Assembly: GCA_958369225.1 (NCBI GenBank)
Contig: CATXID010000001.1
Coordinates: 496,001-560,000, forward strand
Origin: an uncultured Collinsella sp.
Lineage (GTDB): Bacteria; Actinomycetota; Coriobacteriia; Coriobacteriales; Coriobacteriaceae
Length of the DNA: 64,000 nt
Direction: 5' to 3'
Below the pieces are notes generated by a model that ran no database searches, was not told where the DNA came from, and saw only the letters and a program-made list of their open reading frames with translations. Positions 25,034-33,508 of this stretch are shown here, piece after piece. The position numbers and the translations under genes are program-made. How positions within the stretch are numbered: the stretch's first letter is position 1; every line of letters starts with the position of its first letter.

Positions 25034-26493
25034 CGATCATCGGGGCGGGGCCCGGAAACCCCGACTTGCTCTCGCGCGCGGCGCTCGACGCGATCGACAT
25101 CGCCGACGTGGTCATCGGCGCTCATCGCGCGCTCGTCGGCATCGACGTGCCGCCCGACGTGGTGAGATGCGAGCTCGTTAAGACGGCGGACATCGTCGCC
25201 GCGCTCACCGATGCGGCGTTGTGGCAGCGCGCCGTGGTCGTGATGACGGGCGATGTGGGGCTGTTCAGCGGCGCGCGCCGCCTGGTGGAGGCGCTCTCCG
25301 GCGACGCGCAGGTGGACGTGCGCGTCATTCCCGGCATAAGCTCAGCGTCGTATCTCGCCGCGCGCCTCGCGCGTCCATGGCAGGATTGGCGCTTCGCGAG
25401 CGCTCACGGCGTGGCGTGCGACATCGTGGCCGAGGCCGAGCACGCAGGTGAGCTCTTCCTCGCCACGTCGGGCGGGGAAGACCCCTCGCGGCTTTCGGGC
25501 GAGCTTGTGCAGGCGGGCTTCGGGGACGCGCGCGTGACGGTGGCCGAGCGCCTGTCGTACCCCGACGAGCGCATCACCTGCGCGACCGCAAGTGAAATCG
25601 CAGGTCAGACGTTCGACGACCTGAACGTGATGCTTATCGAGTTCGCAGGCGGCGCTGGGTCGCCTGCGGGCTCTAGCGCAGCCTCCGAGGCGCCGGCCGG
25701 CGCGTCTGCGCCCGCGACGGCTTCTTCCGCGGCGGACTCTGCGGGCGCATCCCGCGCCGCGAGCCCCCGCTGGCCGTACGCTTCCTCGGGCATTCCCGAC
25801 GAGCTCTTCATCCGCGGCGACGTTCCCATGACCAAGCAGGAGGTGCGCGCCGTCGCGCTCGCGAAGCTGCGCCTTACCGCGACCGACACCGTGTGGGACG
25901 TCGGCGCCGGCACGGGGAGCGTGTCGATCGAGGCGGCGCTCGTCGCGCGAGCGGGGTCGGTATGGGCGGTCGAGCGCAACGCGGCCGGCGTGCGGCTCAT
26001 CCGAGAGAACGCGGATGCATTCGGGTGCGGCAACGTGCATGCGGTCCCCGGTGTCGCCCCCGAAGTGCTCGCGAAACTGCCCGTCCCCGACGCCGTGTTC
26101 GTCGGCGGGAGCGCGGGCGAGCTTCCCTCCATCGTGGAGGCGGCGCTCGAGAAGAACTCGCAGGTTCGCCTGTGCGTGCCATGCGTCACCGTTGAGACGC
26201 TCACCGAGGCGTGCGCGCTCCTCTCGGGTTCGCGCTTTAAGGGGTTCGAGGCGTGCCAGGTGTCGGCCGCCCGCGCCGAGGCTGTAGGCTCGCACCATCT
26301 TATGAAGGCGCAAAACCCCGTGTTCCTCGTCAGCGCGCGTGGTGCGGGCGCAGATGCCGAGGAGCTTGCCGAAGTCGGGGCGCTTGCGGAGTCGCCTGTC
26401 GGGGAGGACCCCTCTGCCGAGGGGAACCCATCCGTTGAGGTGGCCTCGCTTGCTAACTGCAACGCCGCAGGTGGGGAAGGCGGCGCCCGGTGA
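25021..26493 (+). CDS. cbiET: Fused cobalt-precorrin-7 C5-methyltransferase / C15-methyltransferase-decarboxylase
   Basis: A 490-residue fusion. Residues 1-210 are CbiE (tetrapyrrole methylase fold; TIIGAGPGNPDLLSRAA, MTGDVGLFSGARR, VIPGISSASYLAARL). An Ala/Ser/Gly-rich linker spans about 212-255. Residues 260-440 are CbiT, with the SAM motif WDVGAGTGSVSIEAA. A Glu/Ala-rich tail of about 50 residues follows. It methylates C5 and C15 and removes the C12 acetate carboxyl. The fusion occurs elsewhere as CobL or CbiET. The ATG at 25021 lies within the end of cbiH. Confidence 0.92.
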   Translation: MRKVTIIGAGPGNPDLLSRAALDAIDIADVVIGAHRALVGIDVPPDVVRCELVKTADIVAALTDAALWQRAVVVMTGDVGLFSGARRLVEALSGDAQVDVRVIPGISSASYLAARLARPWQDWRFASAHGVACDIVAEAEHAGELFLATSGGEDPSRLSGELVQAGFGDARVTVAERLSYPDERITCATASEIAGQTFDDLNVMLIEFAGGAGSPAGSSAASEAPAGASAPATASSAADSAGASRAASPRWPYASSGIPDELFIRGDVPMTKQEVRAVALAKLRLTATDTVWDVGAGTGSVSIEAALVARAGSVWAVERNAAGVRLIRENADAFGCGNVHAVPGVAPEVLAKLPVPDAVFVGGSAGELPSIVEAALEKNSQVRLCVPCVTVETLTEACALLSGSRFKGFEACQVSAARAEAVGSHHLMKAQNPVFLVSARGAGADAEELAEVGALAESPVGEDPSAEGNPSVEVASLANCNAAGGEGGAR

Positions 26494-27872
26494 GCACGTC
26501 CATCCCACGCTTCATGGTCGCTGCGCCCTCGAGCGGGAGCGGCAAGACGGTGGTAACGTGCGCGCTCCTGCGCGCGCTCGCGCGCCGCGGCCTTGCATGC
26601 GCGGCTTTCAAATGCGGCCCCGACTACATCGACCCGCTCTTTCATCGCCGCGTCGTGGGTGCGCGCTCGGGCAATTTAGACGGCTTCTTCACCGACGCCC
26701 CGACGCTGCGCGCCCTGCTCGCACGCGGCGCCGCGGGCGCGGATGTCGCGGTGCTCGAGGGGGTTATGGGCTTCTACGACGGCATGGCGCCCGGCGTGGC
26801 CGACGCGAGCAGCTACCAGGTTGCGCGCGACACGGAAACGCCGGTCGTTTTAGTGGTGAACGGGCGCGGGGCGTCTTTATCGCTCGCCGCCGTAATCCGC
26901 GGCATCGCCGAGTTCCTGCCTTGTGCAAACGTGCGCGGCGTCGTGCTGAACAAGACGAGCGCCGCTGCCTGCGCCTACGCGGCGCCTGCGATCGAGAAGC
27001 ACACGGGCGTCGCGGTTTTGGGGAATATCCCCGCCGACGAGGCGTTCTCGCTCGAAAGCCGGCATCTGGGGCTTGTGACCGCCGACGAGGTCGAGCAGCT
27101 CTCCGCGCGCATCGACAAGATGGCCGAGCTGGTGGAAAAGAGCGTCGACGTCGACCGCTTGCTCGAAATAGCGGCGACGGCACCCGATATCCGCGAGGAA
27201 CCTTACCGGTTGGAGCCGATCGCGGGAGCGCGGCCCATCGTCGCCGTTGCGCGTGACGAGGCGTTCTCGTTCTACTACGAGGAGAACCTGCGCGCGCTCG
27301 AGGACCTGGGTTGCGAGCTGGCCTTTTTCAGCCCCCTGTGTGATAGCGAGTTGCCCCGGGGGACAAGCGCCCTCTATCTGGGGGGCGGCTACCCGGAGCT
27401 CCATGCGCGGCAGCTCTCCGAGAACGCGCCGATGTGCGAGGCGGTGCGGCGCGCGGTGGAATCCGGCATGCCGACGGTCGCCGAATGCGGTGGGTTTCTG
27501 TACCTTCAGCGCGAAATCGCCGATAGCGAGGGGCGGCGCTGGCCTGTTGCGGGCGCCCTTGAGGGCGCAAGCGAGAACGGGGGAAGGCTGTCCCATTTCG
27601 GGTACGTGGAGCTCACTTCCCAACGCGACGGGCTCTACGGGCCGCGCGGCACACGCATCCGCGCGCACGAGTTCCACTACTGGCAGTCCACCTGTCCGGG
27701 CGGCGACTTCTGGGCGCAGAAGCCCCGGCGCGACAAGGGCTGGCCGTGCATGACGACCACCCCGTCCCTGGTGGCGGGCTTCCCGCATGTGTACTATCCT
27801 GCTAACCCCGACGTTGCGCGCGCGTTCGCGTCTGCCGCAGCGTCGTTCGCAGAGAGGAGACGGCATGGCTGA
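26490..27872 (+). CDS. cbiA: Cobyrinate a,c-diamide synthase
   Basis: A 460-residue ATP-dependent amidotransferase. The P-loop APSSGSGKTVVTC is at residues 11-23, with FKCGPDYIDPLFHRR after it. The C-terminal class I glutaminase domain has the nucleophile motif AECGGF near residue 331, and HEFHY near the end. It amidates the a and c side chains of cobyrinate using glutamine. It starts at GTG 26490 through a GTGA overlap with the cbiET stop and overlaps cobT by 8 bp. Confidence 0.93.
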   Translation: MSTSIPRFMVAAPSSGSGKTVVTCALLRALARRGLACAAFKCGPDYIDPLFHRRVVGARSGNLDGFFTDAPTLRALLARGAAGADVAVLEGVMGFYDGMAPGVADASSYQVARDTETPVVLVVNGRGASLSLAAVIRGIAEFLPCANVRGVVLNKTSAAACAYAAPAIEKHTGVAVLGNIPADEAFSLESRHLGLVTADEVEQLSARIDKMAELVEKSVDVDRLLEIAATAPDIREEPYRLEPIAGARPIVAVARDEAFSFYYEENLRALEDLGCELAFFSPLCDSELPRGTSALYLGGGYPELHARQLSENAPMCEAVRRAVESGMPTVAECGGFLYLQREIADSEGRRWPVAGALEGASENGGRLSHFGYVELTSQRDGLYGPRGTRIRAHEFHYWQSTCPGGDFWAQKPRRDKGWPCMTTTPSLVAGFPHVYYPANPDVARAFASAAASFAERRRHG

Positions 27873-29007
27873 AACAACCGAAACCGCGCTTGCCTGCATC
27901 CGCGAGGAAGTCGAGCGCGTTTTCTCGTCGGCGCCGGGCGCCGTGCTCGAAGCCGCGCTCTCCCGGATCGCGCCCGCAGACGAGTGCGCCCGCGCCGCCG
28001 CGTATGCCGCGTGGGACTCCATCGCGCACCCCTTGGGGGGATTGGGCGACTTTGAAGACGCCGTCGCGTGTATCGCCGCAGCTCAGGGGAGCGCCGAGGT
28101 GGCCGAGTTCCCCCGTGCGCTCGCGGTATTCTTCTCCGACAACGGGGTCGTTGCCGAAGGTGTGTCGCAAAGCGGGCAAGACGTGACGCGAGCCGTCGCG
28201 CGCAACATGTGCGAGGGGGCCACGAGCGCCTGTCGCATGGCGGCGTTCGCGGGTGCCGAGGTCGTGCCCATCGACGTGGGTATGGCCCGGGGCATAGAAG
28301 ACGCGCGCATGGTGCGCGCGAACGTGCGGCGGGGGAGCGGCAACATCGCGCACGGCCCCGCTATGTCTCGAGATGGGGCCGTGCGCGCGATCGAGGTCGG
28401 AATCGCCGTCGCGTGCGGGCTTGCCCGCGCCGGCGTGCGCCTTCTCGCCGCGGGCGAGATGGGCATCGGCAACACGACCACCTCGGCGGCGGTGGCCGCA
28501 GTGCTCATCCGGGCGGACGCGCGGAGCCTCGTCGGGCGCGGCGCGGGGCTCTCGGACGCCTCGCTCGCGCGCAAGCGCGACGTGGTCGAGCGCGCTATCG
28601 ACGCGAACTCGCCCGATCCCGCCGACCCGATCGACGTGCTCTCGAAGGTGGGCGGCTTCGACATCGCGGCGATGTGCGGCTTCTACCTGGGGGCCGCGGC
28701 CTCGAAGGCGCCGGCGCTCCTCGACGGGGTCATATCCTGCACGGCGGCCCTGTGCGCGGCGCGCCTGTGCCCCAACGCCTTGGGCTACCTCGTGGGCACC
28801 CACGCATCAAGCGAACCCGCAAGCCAGGAGCTCCTTCGCGAGCTCGGCATAAAGGCACCCCTCGACGCAGGTATGCACTTGGGTGAGGGCGCGGGCGCCA
28901 TGGCGTATCTGCCCCTTCTGGATTCGGCGCTGCGCGTGTACCGGGATGGGAAGACGTTCACGGCGACTGGCATGGCTGCTTACGAGCATTTCGAGGCCGG
29001 GAAATGA
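27865..29007 (+). CDS. cobT: Nicotinate-nucleotide-dimethylbenzimidazole phosphoribosyltransferase
   Basis: A 380-residue CobT. Motifs seen are FFSDNGVVAEGVSQS (usually ADHGVxxEGVS), VPIDVGMARG, LAAGEMGIGNTTTSAA and the C-terminal HLGEGAGAM, whose Glu is the catalytic base. It activates the lower-ligand base as alpha-ribazole phosphate for nucleotide-loop assembly. ATG 27865 follows GAGAGGAGA. It forms an ATGA overlap with cobU. It is somewhat longer than the usual 350 residues. The base it prefers cannot be told from sequence. Confidence 0.93.
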   Translation: MAETTETALACIREEVERVFSSAPGAVLEAALSRIAPADECARAAAYAAWDSIAHPLGGLGDFEDAVACIAAAQGSAEVAEFPRALAVFFSDNGVVAEGVSQSGQDVTRAVARNMCEGATSACRMAAFAGAEVVPIDVGMARGIEDARMVRANVRRGSGNIAHGPAMSRDGAVRAIEVGIAVACGLARAGVRLLAAGEMGIGNTTTSAAVAAVLIRADARSLVGRGAGLSDASLARKRDVVERAIDANSPDPADPIDVLSKVGGFDIAAMCGFYLGAAASKAPALLDGVISCTAALCAARLCPNALGYLVGTHASSEPASQELLRELGIKAPLDAGMHLGEGAGAMAYLPLLDSALRVYRDGKTFTATGMAAYEHFEAGK

Positions 29008-29552
29008 CGGTGACACTCGTTATCGGCGCCGCCGCGAGCGGCAAGAGCGCCTATGCCGAGTCCCTGTGCCTCGGGCACGACGGCCCTCGCGTGTACCTGG
29101 CAACGATGGAGCCCTTCGGGGAAGAGGGCGCCCGCCGCATGGCGCGCCATCGGGCGCTGCGCGAGGGCAAGGGGTTTTCCACTCTCGAGCGCACGCGTGA
29201 CGTGGGCGCCGCAGCGCCCGGGCTTCCGCGCGGCTGCACGCTTCTTTTGGAGGACGTGGGCAACCTGGTTGCGAACGAGCTCTTCGCGGAAGGCGGCTTG
29301 TCCCCACGAGACCCCGACGCTGCGGCGCGCGAGGTGCTCGGAGGCATCGAACGTCTCGCTCAGGCCGCTGCGTATACGGTGGTGGTCACCGTCGACGTGT
29401 TCGCCGATGGGATACGCTACGATGAGGGGACCGAGGCATGGAGGCTCGCGGTCGCGCGCGTGAACGCGGGCGTGGCGGCGCTGGCCGACCGCGCAGTCGA
29501 AGTGGTATGCGGGATTCCCGTGTGGATGAAAGGCGAAGGACCTACAAGGTGA
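29004..29552 (+). CDS. cobU: Adenosylcobinamide kinase / guanylyltransferase CobU
   Basis: A 182-residue CobU of normal length. It has the P-loop GAAASGKSAYAE at residues 8-19, the RVYLATMEPFGEEGARRMARH segment containing the guanylated His, LLLEDVGNLVANELF, and a C-terminal VVCGIPVWMKG. It phosphorylates adenosylcobinamide and transfers GMP to it. The start ATG overlaps the cobT stop, and the stop forms a GTGA overlap with cobS. It differs from the degenerate CobU-like domain two genes downstream. Confidence 0.92.
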   Translation: MTVTLVIGAAASGKSAYAESLCLGHDGPRVYLATMEPFGEEGARRMARHRALREGKGFSTLERTRDVGAAAPGLPRGCTLLLEDVGNLVANELFAEGGLSPRDPDAAAREVLGGIERLAQAAAYTVVVTVDVFADGIRYDEGTEAWRLAVARVNAGVAALADRAVEVVCGIPVWMKGEGPTR

Positions 29553-30316
29553 AGATAGTAGAGGCAATCGGCGCGGCGTTCGGAACGTTCTCGCGCATCC
29601 CCGTCCCGAAATCGGCCTGGACCGATTTCGGGTCAACCCATGCGCTTGCCGCGTTTCCCCTGGTGGGCCTTGCAGAAGGCTTCCTCATGACGGCGTGGGG
29701 ACACGTTGCGAACCTGCTCGGCGTGCCTGCGACCATCGTCGCGGCCGTGCTCGTGGCGCTGCCTGTGGCGGTGACGGGAGGCATCCACCTAGACGGGCTC
29801 TGCGACACCTCCGATGCGCTTGCAAGTTGGGCCCCGCGCGAGCGAAAGCTCGAGATCATGCACGACCCGCGGGCGGGCGCCTTCGGGGTCATCGGTGTTG
29901 TTGTGTACCTTATTCTGCAGTTTTCCCTGTTCACCGCGCTGCCGCTTACGGCGGGGGCGTTCCTCGCGCTTCTGTGCTCGCTCGTGTTCTCCCGCTCGCT
30001 TTCGGGGCTCGCCGTTGAATGCTGGCCTGCCGCGCGGGCGGACGGCATGGCTGCGGGGCTCTCGCCTGCGAAGAAGCGCGCGGCGATCGTCGTGCCGCTT
30101 TGCGCTTTCGCTGCGGCTTCGGCTGCAGGGATGGTCGCGTGCGCTCAGGCCGTCGGCGCCCTTATGGCGGTGACGGGGCTTTTGGCGCTCGCGTGGTACC
30201 GCCATGTTGCCCTGTCCCGCTTCGGCGGGGTGACGGGGGATTTGGCCGGATGGTTTCTGCAATGGGCCGAGCTCGCGATGCTTGCCATGCTGGTGGCGGG
30301 GGGCATGCTCCTATGA
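29549..30316 (+). CDS. cobS: Adenosylcobinamide-GDP ribazoletransferase (cobalamin synthase)
   Basis: A 255-residue integral membrane protein of the CobS family with about six hydrophobic segments. Diagnostic motifs are FGTFSRIPVPK near the N-terminus and GGIHLDGLCDTSDALAS with MHDPRAGAFGV, which contain the metal-binding Asp residues. It joins adenosylcobinamide-GDP to alpha-ribazole (phosphate) at the membrane. GTG 29549 overlaps the cobU stop and follows AGGCGAAGGA. Its end overlaps the next gene as ATGA. Confidence 0.93.
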   Translation: MKIVEAIGAAFGTFSRIPVPKSAWTDFGSTHALAAFPLVGLAEGFLMTAWGHVANLLGVPATIVAAVLVALPVAVTGGIHLDGLCDTSDALASWAPRERKLEIMHDPRAGAFGVIGVVVYLILQFSLFTALPLTAGAFLALLCSLVFSRSLSGLAVECWPAARADGMAAGLSPAKKRAAIVVPLCAFAAASAAGMVACAQAVGALMAVTGLLALAWYRHVALSRFGGVTGDLAGWFLQWAELAMLAMLVAGGMLL

Positions 30317-31314
30317 TACTCGTGGTAGGTGGCGCGCATTCGGGGAAGAGGACCTTCGTGCGCGAAAAGCTCGGGTTCGCGGCGGACGATTTCGTCGACG
30401 CGGCGCAGCTTGCGGAGGGCGGCGTGCCCGCTGCTTTTGTCGGCCGCGTCGCATACCGTGCTGAGGAACTCGTATGCGCGCTCGACGCTGACCGGGCGCT
30501 CGAGCGGCTGATCGGCTTCGACGTAGTGATTCTGCCCTTGGTCGGCTCGGGGGTCGTCCCCATGCGTGCGGGAGACGCCCAATGGCGCGAGCGCGCGGGG
30601 CGCCTGGGATGCGCGCTCGCTGCGCGCGCCGACGTCGTCGTGCGCATGACGTGCGGGATACCCCAGGTCATCAAAGGAAACCTTGACGATGCGCCTCGAG
30701 GGACGCAGGGCGTGGGCGCGCCTTTGGAAGTCGTTTTCGTGCGCCATGGTGCCACGGCGGGCACGGAAGATCATCGCTACAGCGGGGCGGGCACCGACGA
30801 GCCCCTGTCGAGCGCGGGCGAGCGCGCTTTGCGCGACCTCGCGTGCGATCGTGACGTATTCCGTGTTATCACGAGCGGCATGGCCCGCACCGACCAGACG
30901 GCGCGCATCCTCTTCCCGAACGCGGAGCTAATGGCGTGCCCCGGTCTGCGCGAGATGGATTTCGGCGACTTCGAGGGGCGAAGCGCCGCCGAGCTTAAAG
31001 AGGATGCGCGCTACCGCGCCTGGGTAGACTCCTGGTGCGAGACGCGCTGCCCGCATGGCGAGGGCAAGAGCGATTTCACCCGCCGCGTCGTCGCGGCGTT
31101 TCGGGAGGCGTGCAAATCGGAGCGTGCCCAGGGAAGTGGGCGCGCCGTCTTCGTCGTTCACGCGGGTACCGTGAAAGCGCTGCTCTCCGAGCTTGCTGTC
31201 TCGAAAATGGGATACTTCGACGTGCATACCGAGCCGGGCGGCGCATGGGCCGCCACCTGGGATGGGCGCTGCCTTCGCGACGTTCGCCCCGCTTCGGGGG
31301 GCGATGCCCTGTGA
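30313..31314 (+). CDS. cobC: CobU-like domain fused to CobC-type alpha-ribazole phosphatase
   Basis: A 333-residue two-domain protein. Residues 1-130 look like a shortened CobU/CobP nucleotide-binding domain: VVGGAHSGKRTF replaces the usual P-loop (Arg instead of Ser/Thr after the Lys) and a terminal CGIPQVIKGN matches the CobU end. Residues 138-333 are a histidine phosphatase with FVRHGAT (His about 145), TSGMARTDQTA, and LREMDFGDFEG, the CobC hallmark, and a later HAG. The phosphatase part should dephosphorylate alpha-ribazole 5'-phosphate or cobalamin phosphate. The first domain may be catalytically poor, as a full CobU is encoded nearby. Confidence 0.85.
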   Translation: MILVVGGAHSGKRTFVREKLGFAADDFVDAAQLAEGGVPAAFVGRVAYRAEELVCALDADRALERLIGFDVVILPLVGSGVVPMRAGDAQWRERAGRLGCALAARADVVVRMTCGIPQVIKGNLDDAPRGTQGVGAPLEVVFVRHGATAGTEDHRYSGAGTDEPLSSAGERALRDLACDRDVFRVITSGMARTDQTARILFPNAELMACPGLREMDFGDFEGRSAAELKEDARYRAWVDSWCETRCPHGEGKSDFTRRVVAAFREACKSERAQGSGRAVFVVHAGTVKALLSELAVSKMGYFDVHTEPGGAWAATWDGRCLRDVRPASGGDAL

Positions 31315-32288
31315 TGACGATTCTTGCCGTCGCCGCCGGGTTCGCGGCCGACCTTGCCTTTGGCGACCCGCGCTGGCTTCCCCATCCCGTCGTCGCCATG
31401 GGGCACGCGATCACATGGGCCGAAGGCCGCCTGCGGCACGCGTGTCCGCAAACGTCCGCGGGCACGCGTGCCGCAGGGCTTGTGCTCGCCGTGGCGCTTC
31501 CGCTTGCATGTGAGCTTTTGACTTGGGGAATCCTACATCTTTGCGGCATGGTTCACTTCGGCTTGCGCTTCATGGTCGAGGCATGGGCGAGCTATCAGAT
31601 TCTCGCGACATGCGAGCTGCGCCGCCAGAGCCTGGCCGTGGCCCGCGCGTTCTCGAAGGGCGGCCTTGTCGCGGCGCGCGAAGCCGTCGGGCTCATCGTG
31701 GGACGCGACACGTCTGTTCTCGACGAGCACGGCGTCGCGCGCGCCGCCGTGGAAACGGTGGCGGAGAACGCGAGCGACGGCGTCATCGCGCCGCTTTTCT
31801 ACCTTATGATCGGGGGTGCACCCTTGGGCATGGCGTACAAGGCGGTGAACACGCTCGACAGCATGGTGGGCTACAAAAACGAGCGCTACATCGACTTTGG
31901 CTGCGCTTCGGCGCGCCTCGACGATGCGGTGAACTGGATTCCCTCGCGCTTATCGGCCCTGCTCATGATCGCCGTGTGCCCGATCGTCGGGCTCGATGCG
32001 CGCGGGGCGGCGCGCATCTGGCGCCGCGACAGGCGTCGCCATGCGAGCCCGAACGCGGCACAGACCGAGTCAGCGTGCGCGGGCGCGCTCGGGCTGCGCC
32101 TGGCAGGACCCGCGGTGTATTTCGGCAAGCTCGTTGAGAAGCCGACGATAGGCGACGCGTCCCGCGAAATCGAGTGGGGCGACATCGCCCGGGCGACAAG
32201 GCTCATGCTCGCCGCGTCCGTATGCGCGCTCGTCGTCTTCGGTGCCGCGCGCGCGGCGGTCGTGCTCGCCGTGGGGGCGATGGCATGA
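31314..32288 (+). CDS. cbiB: Adenosylcobinamide-phosphate synthase CbiB
   Basis: A 324-residue membrane protein of the CbiB/CobD family. Motifs are LAFGDPRWLPHPVVAMG near the N-terminus, GRDTSVLDEHGVARAAVETVAENASDGVIAPLFY-type region in the middle, and DDAVNWIPSRLSALL. It attaches (R)-1-aminopropanol phosphate to adenosylcobyric acid. The ATG overlaps the preceding stop by one base, and the end overlaps cobD as ATGA. Length and hydrophobic profile are normal. Confidence 0.93.
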   Translation: MTILAVAAGFAADLAFGDPRWLPHPVVAMGHAITWAEGRLRHACPQTSAGTRAAGLVLAVALPLACELLTWGILHLCGMVHFGLRFMVEAWASYQILATCELRRQSLAVARAFSKGGLVAAREAVGLIVGRDTSVLDEHGVARAAVETVAENASDGVIAPLFYLMIGGAPLGMAYKAVNTLDSMVGYKNERYIDFGCASARLDDAVNWIPSRLSALLMIAVCPIVGLDARGAARIWRRDRRRHASPNAAQTESACAGALGLRLAGPAVYFGKLVEKPTIGDASREIEWGDIARATRLMLAASVCALVVFGAARAAVVLAVGAMA

Positions 32289-33508
32289 GGGAAGACCACG
32301 CCGCGCCCCGGGCTGCCAGGGGAATCCTGCGCGACCGTGCGCATGGGGGTAGTACGCAATCGCTCGGCATCGCTTGCGAAGGGGGAGCCTCCGACCTCAT
32401 TGACTTCTCGGTGAACGTGAATCCGGCAGGGCCCTCGCCGCGCGCCCTCGCCGCAGCTTGCAAGGCGCTTTCTCGAATCGACACCTACCCCGATAGGGAA
32501 AGCCTCGCCCTCGTTCGCGCCCTAGCGCGCGCCCAGGGCATACCCGAAGATAGTATCGTCTGCGGCGCGGGCGCGTCCGACATCATCTGGCGGCTCGCCG
32601 CGGCGGTGCGCCCGAAACGCATCGTCGTGTGCGCGCCGACGTTCTCTGAATATGCGGAGGCGGCATCGTACTACGGCGCATGCGTGCAGGAGTTCCCGCT
32701 CTCCGAAGCGGACGACTTCGACGTGCCCGCCTCCTTCGCCCGCGCGATTGAGGGGCCGGGAGACGTGGCGTACCTCTGCAATCCGAACAACCCGACGGGG
32801 CGCCTCGTCGACCCCAGCGTGATCGATGCCGCGGCTTGCCGCTGCGAGCAGGTGGGCGCGCTGCTCGTCGTGGACGAGTGCTTCCTCGGATTTGCGCCCG
32901 ACGCCCGCGAAAGGAGCGTGGCTGCACGCGCCGCGTTTTCGCGCCATGTGGCCGTGCTCTCCGCGTTCACCAAGCTCTACGGAATGGCGGGGTTGCGGTT
33001 GGGATATCTGATCAGCGGAAACGCCCAACTCATCAAGGGGATTCGCCAGGCGGGGCAGGCGTGGCCCGTCTCCTCGGTCGCCGAGGCCGCGGGCATCGCC
33101 GCCCTGGAAGACGTTGAATACGTCTCGCGCACGCGCGATGTATTGGCGGGCGAGCGAGCGTGGCTTTCCCACGAGCTCTCCTCGCTCGGGCTTTCCGTCG
33201 TGCCCTCGGATGCGAACTTCCTTTTAGTCCGCACGCCGGCGAAAGACATCCCCGAGCGCCTGTATAAACAGGGGGTTTTGGTCCGCACATGCGACTCGTT
33301 TTCGGTACTGTCCCGTTTCTGGTGCCGCGTCGCGGTGCGCACGCGCAAGGAGAATGCCCGGCTTGCGATGGCGTTCAGCCGCGCACTTCGGGCGGAAGGT
33401 ACATCGGGCGAAGGCGAACCCGACGAACGGGGCGGCGCTTCTTGCAGCGGCGCTATGGCGGGCGCGGATGGCCGAGGCTCGGCGAAGGAGGTCGATACCC
33501 GTGGGTAG
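32285..33508 (+). CDS. cobD: Threonine-phosphate decarboxylase CobD
   Basis: A 407-residue PLP-dependent aminotransferase-fold enzyme. It has HGG near residue 20, IDFSVNVNPAGPS, CGAGASDIIWRLA, the NPNNPTG motif and FTKLYGMAGLRLGY, where the Lys binds PLP. It makes aminopropanol phosphate from threonine phosphate for CbiB, encoded just upstream. The C-terminal tail of about 35 residues is Gly/Ala/Glu-rich and beyond the usual end. It overlaps cbiP by 8 bp. Confidence 0.91.
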   Translation: MREDHAAPRAARGILRDRAHGGSTQSLGIACEGGASDLIDFSVNVNPAGPSPRALAAACKALSRIDTYPDRESLALVRALARAQGIPEDSIVCGAGASDIIWRLAAAVRPKRIVVCAPTFSEYAEAASYYGACVQEFPLSEADDFDVPASFARAIEGPGDVAYLCNPNNPTGRLVDPSVIDAAACRCEQVGALLVVDECFLGFAPDARERSVAARAAFSRHVAVLSAFTKLYGMAGLRLGYLISGNAQLIKGIRQAGQAWPVSSVAEAAGIAALEDVEYVSRTRDVLAGERAWLSHELSSLGLSVVPSDANFLLVRTPAKDIPERLYKQGVLVRTCDSFSVLSRFWCRVAVRTRKENARLAMAFSRALRAEGTSGEGEPDERGGASCSGAMAGADGRGSAKEVDTRG

